From the NCBI GenBank assembly GCA_019694835.1, contig JAIBBE010000220.1, forward strand, positions 62,001 through 126,000: a DNA stretch of 64,000 bases, in the 5' to 3' direction. Below are positions 1-8,784 of the stretch, piece after piece (position 1 is the first letter of the stretch; the number at the start of each line of letters is the position of its first letter). The position numbers and the translations under genes were made by a program. This DNA is from Fimbriimonadaceae bacterium. Its GTDB lineage: Bacteria > Armatimonadota > Fimbriimonadia > Fimbriimonadales > Fimbriimonadaceae. The notes under the pieces were generated by a model. It was not told where the DNA came from. It made no database searches and was given only the letters and a program-made list of their open reading frames with translations.

Positions 1-1
1 G

Positions 2-553
2 CAAACCTTCCGCTTGCCATTCACACCGGTCTTTGGCGATGCCCTGGACGACCCGGGCGACGCCACGTGCATTGTTTGCCCGCCGGGCGGCTACGGTCCG
101 CCGAGCGAGAAACTGAAGTCCTGGGTTCGTGAGGGTGGGCGCCTCGTCATTCTGGAGGGTGGAAGCTGGGCGCTCGGTGAAAAGGGCTTCGCGACGTTTG
201 AAACCAAGCGCGCGACCAACCTTCCCGGTTCGCTCTTTCTCGCCAACCTCAACCCGCGCTCGATCTACGGGTCGGGCTATGATCCCGCCAAACCGATCTC
301 GGTGCCCGTTGCTGGCGGCAGCTTTCCGAAGGTCAAGCCGGAGGGAGGTGCGGTGGTGTCCTTTGGCGAAAAGCCCAGACTGCTCAGCGGGTGGGCCTGG
401 GATGACACGGAAGCAGCGCTGGGCGGAACCGTTTGGTTCCATGACCAGCCTTACGGCCGCGGCCACGTCTTGTTCTTTGCCCAAGACCCGACCGAGCGCG
501 CCCTTTGGCCCGGTTTGGCGAGGCTTCTTCTCAACGCGATGCTGCTCGGTTAG
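2..553 (+). CDS. C-terminal part of a probable M14-type zinc carboxypeptidase
   Basis: The gene enters from the left edge of the window; the frame is open from base 2, so no start is visible. The 183 or so residues resemble the non-catalytic C-terminal region of large bacterial M14 peptidases. They include a glutamine-amidotransferase-like stretch (WVREGGRLVILEGGSWAL), then a segment with LLSGWAWD, and a closing GRGHVLFFAQDPTER and LLLNAMLLG. The catalytic HxxE and His of M14 would lie upstream and cannot be checked. It ends 29 bases before deoC. The family call rests on remembered similarity of this tail and is moderate. Confidence 0.5.
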   Translation, partial: QTFRLPFTPVFGDALDDPGDATCIVCPPGGYGPPSEKLKSWVREGGRLVILEGGSWALGEKGFATFETKRATNLPGSLFLANLNPRSIYGSGYDPAKPISVPVAGGSFPKVKPEGGAVVSFGEKPRLLSGWAWDDTEAALGGTVWFHDQPYGRGHVLFFAQDPTERALWPGLARLLLNAMLLG

Positions 554-573
554 TAACGGGTCAAGATTCCCTG

Positions 574-579
574 TACAAT
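574..579 (+). promoter_or_regulatory. -10 box of deoC, probably leaderless
   Basis: TACAAT ends 3 nt before the ATG at 583 and 6 nt before the ATG at 586. No Shine-Dalgarno sequence is present. The spacing places transcription start at or next to the second ATG, so a leaderless transcript starting at 586 is the simplest reading. Confidence 0.5.
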
Positions 580-582
580 GGA

Positions 583-1560
583 ATGATGGCGGTGCGCGAC
601 ATCGGAACTCCCGACCTGGGAAGAAACTCGGGAACGACCCTCGACCTCGACTGGGTCGAAGAGGTCCGCGCGAACAAGAGCGCGATCGACCGGCGAGCGG
701 CGACCTTGGTTACGCGGCGAACCGTCAAGAAGCAATGGCAAGCTGCTTGGCTCCTTCGCGCAATCTCGCTGATGGACCTCACGACCCTCGGCGGCGACGA
801 CACGCCGGGCAACGTCCTCCGGCTCTGCGCCAAGGCCCGACGACCGGTTCGAGATGACTTGCTTGAAGCCCTCGGCTTCACCACCGGCTTGCGGGTGGCT
901 GCGGTTTGTGTGTACCACTCGCGGGTCGCGGATGCGGTCAAGGCGTTGCAGGGGACTGGGATTCCGGTTGCGGCGGTTGCGGCGGGATTTCCGCATGGGC
1001 TCAGCCCGCTAAGCCAGAGAATCGCGGAGATCAAGGCGAGTGTGGAGGCGGGGGCGGCGGAGATTGACATCGTCATCGACCGCTCGCATGTCCTTCGCGG
1101 CGAGTGGAACGCGCTCTACGACGAGGTCGCTGCGTTCCGCGAGGCGTGCGGTGAAGCCCATCTCAAGGCGATCCTCGCGACGGGAGAACTCGGCACCCTC
1201 CGCAATGTGGGCCGGGCGAGCATGGTCGCGATGATGGCGGGGGCGGATTTCATCAAAACGTCGACAGGAAAAGAAGCGACCAACGCCACGCTGCCGGTCG
1301 GGCTCGTCATGGTGCGCGCGATTCGCGAGTATCGCGACCGCACCGGATTCCGGGTCGGCTACAAACCGGCGGGCGGCATCCGGACCGCCAAGCAATCGCT
1401 CGATTGGCTTATTCTGATGAAGGAAGAGCTCGGCGACGCTTGGCTGCGGCCCGAGTTGTTTCGGCTTGGCGCGAGCACCCTGCTGACCGACATCGAGCGC
1501 CAACTGGAGCACTTCGTGACCGGACGCTACTCGGCCGCACATCGCCATCCAATGCCCTAG
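583..1560 (+). CDS. deoC: Deoxyribose-phosphate aldolase
   Basis: A class I aldolase that cleaves 2-deoxyribose 5-phosphate to glyceraldehyde 3-phosphate and acetaldehyde in deoxynucleoside catabolism. The Schiff-base lysine lies in FIKTSTGK (K225 counted from 583), the second active-site lysine in GYKPAGGIR (K261), and the acidic strand in EIDIVID. At about 325 residues it is the longer form of the family, with an N-terminal extension before the barrel. Starts at 583 or 586 are both possible, and 586 fits the upstream -10 box. An open frame extends upstream to 505, but that overlaps the preceding gene. recN follows after 18 bases and may be cotranscribed. Confidence 0.93.
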   Translation: MMAVRDIGTPDLGRNSGTTLDLDWVEEVRANKSAIDRRAATLVTRRTVKKQWQAAWLLRAISLMDLTTLGGDDTPGNVLRLCAKARRPVRDDLLEALGFTTGLRVAAVCVYHSRVADAVKALQGTGIPVAAVAAGFPHGLSPLSQRIAEIKASVEAGAAEIDIVIDRSHVLRGEWNALYDEVAAFREACGEAHLKAILATGELGTLRNVGRASMVAMMAGADFIKTSTGKEATNATLPVGLVMVRAIREYRDRTGFRVGYKPAGGIRTAKQSLDWLILMKEELGDAWLRPELFRLGASTLLTDIERQLEHFVTGRYSAAHRHPMP

Positions 1561-1578
1561 CCCAAACGTCTTCAAGTT

Positions 1579-3258
1579 GTGATTCTCGAACTCACGGTAG
1601 AGAATATCGCGATCATCGACCGGTCTCAGATCGCTCTGGGGCCGGGTTTCACGGCGCTGACCGGGGAAACCGGAGCGGGCAAGTCGCTGCTGGTCGATGC
1701 CATTGACTTGGCGCTCGGAGGCCGGGCAGATTCCGACCTGGTTCGGACGGGCGCCGCCCGGGGACAGGTTCGTCTCGTCGCTGATTTGTCCGCGAATCCA
1801 GCCGCCGCCGCAAAGTGCGCGGAACTGGGTGTCGAACTCGAAGACGGCCAGCTTTTCGTCCACAGAGAACTCTCGGCCGAGGGGCGCTCAACTTGCCGGA
1901 TCGGCGGAAAGCTCTCGCCGGTCGGGGCGCTGAAGCAGATTGGTGCTTTGATGGTCGACCTCCACGGTCAGCACGATCACCAAAGCCTCCTCGACCCGGC
2001 GCGGCATTTGGAGTATCTCGATGCCTGGATTGGGGAGGAAGCCTCTAGCTTGCTGGCGACCGTCGGGCGGCTTCACCAGCATGTCGAGTCAATCCGCTCG
2101 AAGGTGCGCGCACTCCAAGCTGGACGACGCGACCGCGAACAGCGCTTGGACCTTCTGCGATTCCAAGTGGGCGAAATTGAGGCAGTCGGACCGAAGGCAG
2201 GCGAATACGAGGAACTAGAAGCCTCGCTCTCGCGGCTTCGCAACGTTGAGAAGCTCGCTGAGGCATCCTATGGGGCGCTGGAGAAGCTCTCCGGAAGCGA
2301 CCAGGCAGCCGCCGAGCAACTCGGTGCGGCTCTGAAGTCCTTGGAGCAGGCCGCTCGCCTTGACCCGACGCTCGAAGAGCCGCTCGGCCCGTTGCGCGAG
2401 GCGCTTTATGGCCTGGAGGATGCGGTCGCGGGGCTGCGCGTGTATGCAGAGGCTCTCGAATCTGATCCCGAGGCGCTCGAAGAAGCGGCGGGACGGCTGG
2501 ACGGGCTCAAGCGGCTTCGCCGAAAGTACGGCGACGACGAAAGCGCGATTCTCGCCTTCTACGACGACGCCAAATCCCAGCTTGATCTCCTCGAAAACGC
2601 AGACGAAAGCGAGGAAGAACTCCAGTTGCAATTGGAATCCGCCGAACGCGACCTCGCGGCAGCGGCGTCCGAACTGACCGAGTGCCGCCGCCGACACGCG
2701 CTACGCTTCGACGAATTGGTGACCACCGAACTCCGCGACCTCGCGATGGACCGAGCCGCCTTCGAGTGCCGAATCGATCCACAACCGATCGACGCGACGG
2801 GCGGGGATCGGGTGGAGTATTTCTTCTCCGCGAACGCCGGGGAGCCGGTCAAGCCGCTCAGCAAGATCGCGAGCGGCGGCGAGATTTCGCGCGTGATGCT
2901 CTCGATGAAGGTCACCTTGGCCGGGCGCGCGGGTGTGCCGACCTTGATCTTTGACGAAGTCGACGCCGGGCTCAGCGGCCGCGCGGCGGCATCAGTGGCG
3001 CGAAAGCTGGAGCAGCTTGCCCATCATTATCAAGTCGTCGTCATCAGCCATCTCCCCCAAATCGCGGGGCGGGCGACGAGTCATTTCCGCATTGAGAAAG
3101 TCGACGAAGGCGGCCGAACCGTAACGCGGGTTCGCTTGCTCAGCCCCGACGAGCGGGTCGTCGAGGTCGCGAGGATGCTGGCGGGCGAGGTTGTCACCGA
3201 GCCCGCGATGGCGAATGCGCGAGAACTTCTCGCCTCCCGACACCCTCTCACGCAGTGA
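1579..3258 (+). CDS. recN: DNA repair protein RecN
   Basis: An SMC-like ATPase acting in double-strand break repair. The Walker A motif GETGAGKS is at residues 29-36. Long charged coiled-coil arms fill the middle (about 150-370). The C-terminal head carries the ABC signature region IASGGEISRVML near residue 433 and the Walker B motif LIFDEVDAGLSG near 456. Its 559 residues are the normal family length. The start is GTG, with no clear ribosome binding site, 18 bases after deoC. The stop codon lies inside an 11-bp perfect hairpin (3241-3265). Confidence 0.95.
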   Translation: MILELTVENIAIIDRSQIALGPGFTALTGETGAGKSLLVDAIDLALGGRADSDLVRTGAARGQVRLVADLSANPAAAAKCAELGVELEDGQLFVHRELSAEGRSTCRIGGKLSPVGALKQIGALMVDLHGQHDHQSLLDPARHLEYLDAWIGEEASSLLATVGRLHQHVESIRSKVRALQAGRRDREQRLDLLRFQVGEIEAVGPKAGEYEELEASLSRLRNVEKLAEASYGALEKLSGSDQAAAEQLGAALKSLEQAARLDPTLEEPLGPLREALYGLEDAVAGLRVYAEALESDPEALEEAAGRLDGLKRLRRKYGDDESAILAFYDDAKSQLDLLENADESEEELQLQLESAERDLAAAASELTECRRRHALRFDELVTTELRDLAMDRAAFECRIDPQPIDATGGDRVEYFFSANAGEPVKPLSKIASGGEISRVMLSMKVTLAGRAGVPTLIFDEVDAGLSGRAAASVARKLEQLAHHYQVVVISHLPQIAGRATSHFRIEKVDEGGRTVTRVRLLSPDERVVEVARMLAGEVVTEPAMANARELLASRHPLTQ

Positions 3259-3610
3259 GAGGGTGCCGGAGCCCGTACCGCTGGCGTCCCGCCGGCATCC
3301 GGGTGACCTCAACTGCTGAACCGCACCGCAACCTCTCCACCAACCCCTCCGGGGAGAGTCATATCCAGGGCAATAACGACTTGATCTGCACCTGACACTA
3401 GAATTCTTTTGGAAATCAGTCGCGGCACCTCTCCCCCAACCCCTCTCCTCCGCCGCAATAGCTTGCCAATCCAAAATCGGGAGGGCGCAGGAGAGGGGGG
3501 CCGGGACATTACGTCCTGTGTCACGCGCTCGTGCCTCGCGGTGAACGTCCCCCTCATTGGGAAATGAGGGGGAAATTCTGCAAAGAGCCACAAACCCGGT
3601 GTAATTCCCT
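3241..3610. repeat. Intergenic cluster of palindromic repeats after recN
   Basis: About 350 bases with no gene. In order: a perfect 11-bp stem (CACCCTCTCAC / GTGAGAGGGTG, 3241-3265) that contains the recN stop and lacks a T-run; a family B repeat (GTACCGCTGGC...GCCGGCA, 3275-3297); a decayed family A arm near 3332-3358; a full family A element (3427-3500) with arms ACCTCTCCCCCAACCCC and CGCAGGAGAGGGG around a 27-bp unique core; and a CCCCCTCAT/ATGAGGGGG hairpin at 3549-3572. The hairpins may end transcription without a U-tract, but no canonical terminator is visible. Confidence 0.8.
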
Positions 3611-3616
3611 TACAAT
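3611..3616 (+). promoter_or_regulatory. -10 box of the glycosidase gene, leaderless layout
   Basis: TACAAT is followed by 5 nt (AGAGT) and then the ATG at 3622. There is no room for a ribosome binding site between the expected transcription start and the start codon. Confidence 0.55.
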
Positions 3617-3621
3617 AGAGT

Positions 3622-5562
3622 ATGCGTAAGCTCTGGTTGGGTTTTGCTGTCGGTGGATTCCTTAGCGCTTGGTCCTTCGGCCAGACCGATATGCCGCTCT
3701 ACACGGATGCTCTCCAGAATGGATGGCAGGATTGGTCGTGGTGCACTCGCGACCTGAATTCGACCGACTACGTGAATTCAGGTGCGCGAAGCACGAAGAT
3801 CACGATGGGGGCTTGGCAGGGCTTCTATCTCAGCCGTGGCGCCATGTCAACGGCCAGCTATGACAGCCTTCGCTTTTATATACACGGAGGCACCGTCAAC
3901 GGACGCAACCTGCGTATCCAGCCGATCGTCGGCGGCAATCCGAACGGGACTCTGCTCAACCTGAACACCTTTGTCGCGGGCGGGAGTATTGCCGCGAATC
4001 AATGGCGACTCGTGACCATCCCGTTGTCCGCGATGGGCGTTGCGAGTATCGCCAACTTCACCGGATTCTGGATTCAGGAGTACTCCGGGACGACTCAGCC
4101 CGCATTCTATGTTGATGACATCCTCCTCAAAGCCAGTGCCCCGCCGTCGATCGTCAACTTGACCGCCAACTTCGGTCAAACCCTCGCGACGCTGGATGCC
4201 CGGATGTTCTCGGTCAACGCGGCCTGCTGGGATAATCAGTTCGGCACAGCCACGACTCGCACGCTCCTTTCGGCGGCCGGCAATCGAGCCTTGCGCTTCC
4301 CGGGCGGATCACTGTCTGACGACTACCACTGGGCGACGAACACGACTGGAAGCAACACCTGGACGTGGGCGACGAGTTTCGACACGTTTGCGTCGGTCGC
4401 CCGAGACACCGGTGCGCAGGTCTTCATCACCGCCAACTACGGCAGCGGCACGCCCCAGGAAGCGGCGGCATGGGTCCAATACAGCAACATCACGCGCGGA
4501 CACGGCTTCAAGTACTGGGAGATTGGCAACGAAAACTACGGCACCTGGGAAAACGACATTCACCCCAGGCCCAACGATCCGTACACCTATGCGCTAGAGT
4601 CCAAGCTCTACATCCAGCAGATGAAGGCGGTCGATCCGACCATCAAGATCGGCGTCGTCACTCCGCTCGGCGAAGACAGCTACGCGAACTACACCGACCA
4701 CCCCGTCGTGAATCCGCGCACGATGCAGACTCACAATGGCTGGGGTCCGGTGATGCTCACGAACCTTCGGCTGCAGGGCGTGACCCCCGATTTCCTGATT
4801 TACCACAAGTACCACCAAGAACCTGGCGGCGAGAACGACGCGTTCCTGCTTCAGTCGAGTTCTTCGTGGGCGAGCGATGTTGCTTCGCTTCGCCAGATGC
4901 TCACCGACTACCTCGGCCCCGCTGGTGCCTCGGTCGAGATCGTGTGTACCGAGAACAACTCGGTCTCCTACAACCCCGGCAAACAGACCACGAGCCTGGT
5001 GAACGGCCTTTTCTATGCCGACAGCGTCGGACAAGCCGCCAAGACCGAACTAAAGGCTCTCATGTGGTGGGACATGCGCAATGGCACCGACACCGCCAAC
5101 AACCTGAGCCCGAGCCTGTATGGCTGGCGGCAGTATGGCGACTACGGGATGGTGTCCACGTCGAGCGAGCCCTACCCGGCCTACTACGCCCTGAAGCTGC
5201 TGCAGCAATTCGGAAGGGGCGGTGAGCAGGTCGTGGCGACGAACAGCGACTACACCCTGCTCTCGATCTACGCGACGCGCCGATCGAACGGCCAGATCGC
5301 GCTCATGGTCATCAACAAGAGCCCGACCCTGACGCTGCCGGCGTCGTTTGTATTGAGCGGAGTGACCGGGGCCATTAATCCGGTCGGGACGCTGTATCGC
5401 TATGGCATCCCGCAGGACGAGGCGGCGCGGACGGGAGTCGGCAATCGTGATGTCTCCAAGGCCCTGATCAAGAACGTGGGCCGGACCTTCTCCCACAGCT
5501 TCCCGCCGTACTCGATGTCGGTGATCGTGCTGACGACGAAAGGGCAGGTGCCTCCGCCGTGA
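3622..5562 (+). CDS. Secreted alpha-L-arabinofuranosidase-like glycoside hydrolase (clan GH-A)
   Basis: A 646-residue exported enzyme. Residues 1-20 form a signal peptide ending near SFGQ. Residues 25-175 look like a carbohydrate-binding jelly roll ending in FYVDDILLKA. The catalytic barrel follows, with LRFPGGSLSDDYHW. The expected acid/base glutamate is in WEIGNENYG (E304) and the nucleophile in VCTENNSVSY (E444), the arrangement of clan GH-A families such as GH51. A beta-rich C-terminal domain closes the protein. The likely role is release of arabinose or related side chains from plant polysaccharide outside the cytoplasm. The exact GH family is inferred and GH39/GH79-like members are alternatives. 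It stands alone between repeat clusters. Confidence 0.75.
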   Translation: MRKLWLGFAVGGFLSAWSFGQTDMPLYTDALQNGWQDWSWCTRDLNSTDYVNSGARSTKITMGAWQGFYLSRGAMSTASYDSLRFYIHGGTVNGRNLRIQPIVGGNPNGTLLNLNTFVAGGSIAANQWRLVTIPLSAMGVASIANFTGFWIQEYSGTTQPAFYVDDILLKASAPPSIVNLTANFGQTLATLDARMFSVNAACWDNQFGTATTRTLLSAAGNRALRFPGGSLSDDYHWATNTTGSNTWTWATSFDTFASVARDTGAQVFITANYGSGTPQEAAAWVQYSNITRGHGFKYWEIGNENYGTWENDIHPRPNDPYTYALESKLYIQQMKAVDPTIKIGVVTPLGEDSYANYTDHPVVNPRTMQTHNGWGPVMLTNLRLQGVTPDFLIYHKYHQEPGGENDAFLLQSSSSWASDVASLRQMLTDYLGPAGASVEIVCTENNSVSYNPGKQTTSLVNGLFYADSVGQAAKTELKALMWWDMRNGTDTANNLSPSLYGWRQYGDYGMVSTSSEPYPAYYALKLLQQFGRGGEQVVATNSDYTLLSIYATRRSNGQIALMVINKSPTLTLPASFVLSGVTGAINPVGTLYRYGIPQDEAARTGVGNRDVSKALIKNVGRTFSHSFPPYSMSVIVLTTKGQVPPP

Positions 5563-5586
5563 TGTGTGCACGTTGAATTTGAGGGC

Positions 5587-5688
5587 GGGTGGCCCGGGTG
5601 ATGAATTGTGCACTCCGGCGCTACCAACTGATTAAGCTGGTCAGAGATTGGCAGAACCGGGGTGCACAATTCATCACCCCGGCCACCC
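5587..5688. repeat. Family D inverted-repeat element, copy 1
   Basis: Near-perfect terminal inverted repeats of about 27 bp (5587-5613 and 5662-5688) sharing GGGTGATGAATTGTGCAC surround about 48 bp of unique sequence. A second copy with the same arms but an unrelated interior is at 56937-57089. There is no coding capacity. The rest of the gap to 5823 holds no gene that can be supported. Confidence 0.8.
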
Positions 5689-5822
5689 AACCCGGTTTCC
5701 TCGTGGGGTCGGCGAAGGGTCGATCCAAGCCCGAGGGCTTAGGACCAAGTCGGCGAAACGGTAAACTGTCTGTCCGGCACGAACGCCCCTGCCGCCGAGG
5801 TCGAGGTTGACCCAAGGACCAG

Positions 5823-6401
5823 ATGAGTATGCGTGTATTGATTGCCGACGACGATCCGATTATTCGGCTCGACCTCAAACAGATGCTTCAGAACCTCGGC
5901 TACGAGGTCGTGGCTGAAGCGGGAGATGGGCAGGAAGCCGTCGACCTAGCCCGGGATACCCATCCCGACGTCTGCGTTCTCGACGTGAAGATGCCGGTGC
6001 TCGATGGGATCGATGCTGCCACCCAACTTGGAGAAGAAGGGATCGCTCCCGCGATCCTGTTGACCGCTTACAGCGACCGCGAACTGATCGACCGGGCACG
6101 GGATGCCGGTGTTTTCGGATATCTGGTCAAGCCATTCAAGCCCAGCGATCTTCCCCCCGCCATTGAAGTCGCCCGCAGCCGCTACGAGCAGAACGTTCAA
6201 CTCAGCAACGAGGTTCAAGATCTTACCGAGAAGCTGGAGGCACGGAAGCTCGTGGATCGGGCGAAGGGCATCCTCATGGAAACTCTCGGCGTGAACGAGG
6301 CGGAAGCTTACCGGCGCATCCAACTGGAGTCCATGAACCGGCGAAAGTCCATGCGCGAAGTCGCCGAGGCGGTGATTCTCGCCAAGAGCATCCAAGGCTA
6401 G
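5823..6401 (+). CDS. ANTAR-domain response regulator (AmiR/NasT type)
   Basis: The receiver domain covers residues 1-120: acidic pocket ADDD, phospho-acceptor D54 in CVLDVKMP, T81 and K103. It is followed by an ANTAR RNA-binding domain at about 125-190 (KLVDRAKGILMETLG...EAYRRIQLESMNRRKS). Proteins of this build bind paired hairpins in leader RNAs and prevent termination when phosphorylated. No partner histidine kinase is adjacent, so the input is unknown. An alternative start is the ATG at 5829, giving MRVLIADDD. No ANTAR-target double hairpin was recognised in the window. Confidence 0.9.
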   Translation: MSMRVLIADDDPIIRLDLKQMLQNLGYEVVAEAGDGQEAVDLARDTHPDVCVLDVKMPVLDGIDAATQLGEEGIAPAILLTAYSDRELIDRARDAGVFGYLVKPFKPSDLPPAIEVARSRYEQNVQLSNEVQDLTEKLEARKLVDRAKGILMETLGVNEAEAYRRIQLESMNRRKSMREVAEAVILAKSIQG

Positions 6402-6407
6402 CGCGAC

Positions 6408-6938
6408 CTATCGCCTGGGAGACATCACGACTGCCGACCGAATGCGGTCGCCCTTCACGATCTGCCCCACCACGTCCATGCCCTTGATGACACGACCCAC
6501 GACCGCATAGGATCGATAGAGGTACAGCCGGTCGGAGTTGAGGATGAAGAGCTGCGAATCTCCTCCTCGCTGCAGACCTTCGCTGGCGATGCCGACGACG
6601 CCTCGCGTGAAGTCCACGTCGGGGCGCTCCTCGAACTTGATGGGAATCCCGGAACCGCCTTCGCCGATTCCGGGCGCGTTCATTCCCTTGCGGCTCACCG
6701 GATCTCCCCATTGAACCACCCAGCTTTCCACCCGGTGGACTCGCTGGCCGTTGTAGAAGCCCTTTCGGACCAGACGGAGAATCTTGCTCACGGTGTCGGG
6801 TGAGCCCTTGGGATCGGTTTCGATCGTGAACGACCGCCGGTTCTGCATCGTGACCTTGATCAGCGGGCCAACCGGCGAATAGGGACGAACCCAGTGCGGC
6901 GTCATCTGGGCGGCGACGACTAAAGCAAGAACGCTCAT
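6408..6938 (-). CDS. Cyclophilin-type peptidyl-prolyl isomerase
   Basis: A 176-residue protein with the cyclophilin core: VHRVESWVVQWGDP matches the FHRVIpgFmvQgGDP strand, GGDSQLFI matches GSQFFI, and YAVVGRVIKGMDVV is the closing strand. The N-terminus (MSVLALVVAAQ) looks like a short signal segment, so the enzyme probably assists protein folding in the periplasm. The gene is convergent with the ANTAR regulator, 6 bases apart. Confidence 0.85.
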   Translation of the reverse strand: MSVLALVVAAQMTPHWVRPYSPVGPLIKVTMQNRRSFTIETDPKGSPDTVSKILRLVRKGFYNGQRVHRVESWVVQWGDPVSRKGMNAPGIGEGGSGIPIKFEERPDVDFTRGVVGIASEGLQRGGDSQLFILNSDRLYLYRSYAVVGRVIKGMDVVGQIVKGDRIRSAVVMSPRR

Positions 6939-6993
6939 GTCGACGATCTTGGCAGATCGCGCCAGCTAGCGTCCCGACTTATCGAAAGTCCGT

Positions 6994-6999
6994 CACAAT
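6994..6999 (+). promoter_or_regulatory. -10 box of the nucleotidyltransferase gene, leaderless layout
   Basis: CACAAT is followed by 6 nt and the ATG at 7006; no Shine-Dalgarno sequence fits. It lies in the 67-base gap between divergent genes. Confidence 0.45.
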
Positions 7000-7005
7000 G
7001 AGGCG

Positions 7006-7944
7006 ATGAAGGGACTCATCCTTGCCGCCGGTAAGGGCACTCGGCTCTATCCTGTGACCCAGCATATTCCCAAACCGATCCTCCCCATCGCCAACCGCCC
7101 CACGCTCGAATATGCGTTCGACCGCCTGAAGGAAATGGGCGTTACGGAGATTTGTGTCGTGGTTGGCGAAGCCGAACCCGCCATGCGCGAAGCTCTGGGC
7201 GATGGCAGCCAGTTTGGTGTTTCGCTGTCCTATGTCCGTCAAACCGAGCCCAAGGGTTTGGCTCACGCGGTCGGGTTCGCCAAAGACTTCGTCGCAGGCG
7301 ACGACTTCGTGCTCTACCTCGGTGACGCCATTTATGGGGAAGGATTTCAGGCTTACGCGGAACGCTTTCGGTCTTCTGGCTGTGCGAATCTGAACATCGT
7401 GAAGCCCGTTCCCGATCCAAGTCGATTCGGGGTCGCCAATGTGGAAGGCGAACGCATCGTCAAACTCGTCGAGAAGCCACCGCAACCGGAATCGAACCTC
7501 GCCATGGCGGGAATGTACTTCTTTGGCCCGCAGATTTGGAGCGTTTTGCCCGACCTCCAGCCGAGCGCACGGGGCGAATTCGAGATTACGGACGCCATCC
7601 AGATGCTGATTGACCGAGGCGAAACGGTGCTCGCCGGGGTCTATGAAGGAACTTGGTTCGACACGGGAACGCTTCCGTCATTCCTGGAAACCACCCAGTT
7701 CCTTACCGGGGGCGAGACGTTAATCGGCGAAGGCGCGGAGGTCATCGGCCAAGTGACCAAGTCGGTCATCGGTGCTGGTGCCAAGGTTTCGTGTCGCTCG
7801 CTGACTAACGTAGTGGTCTTGCCGGGCGCTCGCGTGGATATCGACGGTGACGTTTCGGATTCGCTGATTGCAGGCGAGTGTTTGATCTCGGGCGATGTTT
7901 GCGGCGAGATCATCCATGGCTCCGAACGCCGCAGCGGCCTATGA
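7006..7944 (+). CDS. Sugar-phosphate nucleotidyltransferase (RmlA-long/GlmU-like)
   Basis: A 312-residue enzyme that would activate a sugar 1-phosphate with an NTP. The nucleotide-binding loop LILAAGKGTRLYPVT is at residues 4-18, followed by the substrate-lysine region KPILPIANRP. Metal-binding and product strands YLGDAIYG and GTWFDTGTLPSFLET follow. A short left-handed beta-helix-like C-terminus (about 240-312) has hexapeptide character (VIGQVTKSVIGAGAKV). This suits glucose-1-phosphate thymidylyltransferases of the long type, but nucleotide and sugar cannot be read from sequence. The stop overlaps the tatD start by 4 bases (ATGA), so the two are translationally coupled. Confidence 0.85.
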   Translation: MKGLILAAGKGTRLYPVTQHIPKPILPIANRPTLEYAFDRLKEMGVTEICVVVGEAEPAMREALGDGSQFGVSLSYVRQTEPKGLAHAVGFAKDFVAGDDFVLYLGDAIYGEGFQAYAERFRSSGCANLNIVKPVPDPSRFGVANVEGERIVKLVEKPPQPESNLAMAGMYFFGPQIWSVLPDLQPSARGEFEITDAIQMLIDRGETVLAGVYEGTWFDTGTLPSFLETTQFLTGGETLIGEGAEVIGQVTKSVIGAGAKVSCRSLTNVVVLPGARVDIDGDVSDSLIAGECLISGDVCGEIIHGSERRSGL

Positions 7945-8699
7945 TCGACACCCATTGTCATCTCAACGACGCCGAGGCCTTTCCGGCACCGACGGTTGCG
8001 ATCGAGGCCGCGCGGGCGGCGGGCGTGGAGAAATTGATCGTGATTGGCGTCGATGCGGACTCCAGCCAAAGCGCGCTCGGTATCGCAGACGATCATCCCG
8101 GCGTGTTTGCGAGTGTGGGTTGGCACCCCAATTACGCTCAGGCCTACTCGGCCGAGGGACTTGAGAGCCTCCGGCAACTGTCGGCGAAACCCAAAGTCGT
8201 CGCGCTCGGAGAGATGGGGCTGGACTTCCATTGGAGCTATGCGACCCGCGCACAGCAAGAAGCTTGCCTTTTTGCCCAATTGGAGATGGCGTCCGACTTC
8301 GACCTGCCCATCGTGCTGCACTGCCGAGAGGCGTACCCCGAGTTGCTCGATATTCTCGAGAGACAGCCGTCGCGGCGCTGGATCTTCCATTGTTTCAGCG
8401 GCGGTGCTGACGATGCGCTTCGAGCCGTCGACCTCGGATGCTGGTTCGGCGTAGACGGGCCGATTACGTACAAAAAAGCCGATTCTCTGCGCGAAATCGT
8501 GAAAAAGCTGCCGCGCGACAAGATCCTCATCGAAACGGACAGCCCGTGGATGGCCCCCCATCCGCATCGCGGAAAGCCCAATGCGCCAGCCCTTTTGCCG
8601 CTCATCAACGCGGGCTTGGCCGCGCTTTGGGGTGTATCGCCAGAGGAATCGGACCGCCAAACCTCGGACAACGCAGCCGCACTCTTTGGGTTCGATTAG
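7941..8699 (+). CDS. tatD: TatD-family metal-dependent hydrolase/DNase
   Basis: Starts at the ATG overlapping the preceding stop, giving MIDTHCHLND with metal ligands H5 and H7. Further ligands: GEMGLDFHW (Glu), IVLHCREAY and WIFHCFSGG (His), and ETDSPWMAP (Asp). Its 252 residues match the family. TatD proteins have 3'-5' exonuclease activity and roles in DNA repair and quality control. The longer open frame reaching back to 7878 is an artefact of the overlap. Confidence 0.93.
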   Translation: MIDTHCHLNDAEAFPAPTVAIEAARAAGVEKLIVIGVDADSSQSALGIADDHPGVFASVGWHPNYAQAYSAEGLESLRQLSAKPKVVALGEMGLDFHWSYATRAQQEACLFAQLEMASDFDLPIVLHCREAYPELLDILERQPSRRWIFHCFSGGADDALRAVDLGCWFGVDGPITYKKADSLREIVKKLPRDKILIETDSPWMAPHPHRGKPNAPALLPLINAGLAALWGVSPEESDRQTSDNAAALFGFD

Positions 8700-8715
8700 T
8701 CGATCCCGGTAGAAT
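8686..8715 (+). promoter_or_regulatory. Promoter of the lipoprotein-rodA operon
   Basis: TTGGGT (8686-8691), an 18-nt spacer and TAGAAT (8710-8715) precede the gene at 8785 by about 60 nt. Unlike many promoters in this window it would give a leadered transcript. The -35 overlaps the end of tatD. Confidence 0.4.
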
Positions 8716-8784
8716 CACGGTGCAGCCCGTCGCCAGGTGGCAATTTGGCACGAATCCTGCTTGGCGGGCGTTGATAGATAAGTT

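Noticed and set aside
3241..3265. Intrinsic terminator of recN
   Set aside because: The 11-bp stem is perfect but no T-run follows, and the same hairpin type recurs in the 51531-51835 element, so it is listed as a repeat. It may still slow transcription.
4365..5225. Large plus-strand frame inside the glycosidase gene (and similar long frames at 47054-47881 and 14780-15775)
   Set aside because: These are high-GC shadow frames with His/Arg/Pro-rich composition and no domains, lying wholly within well-supported genes.
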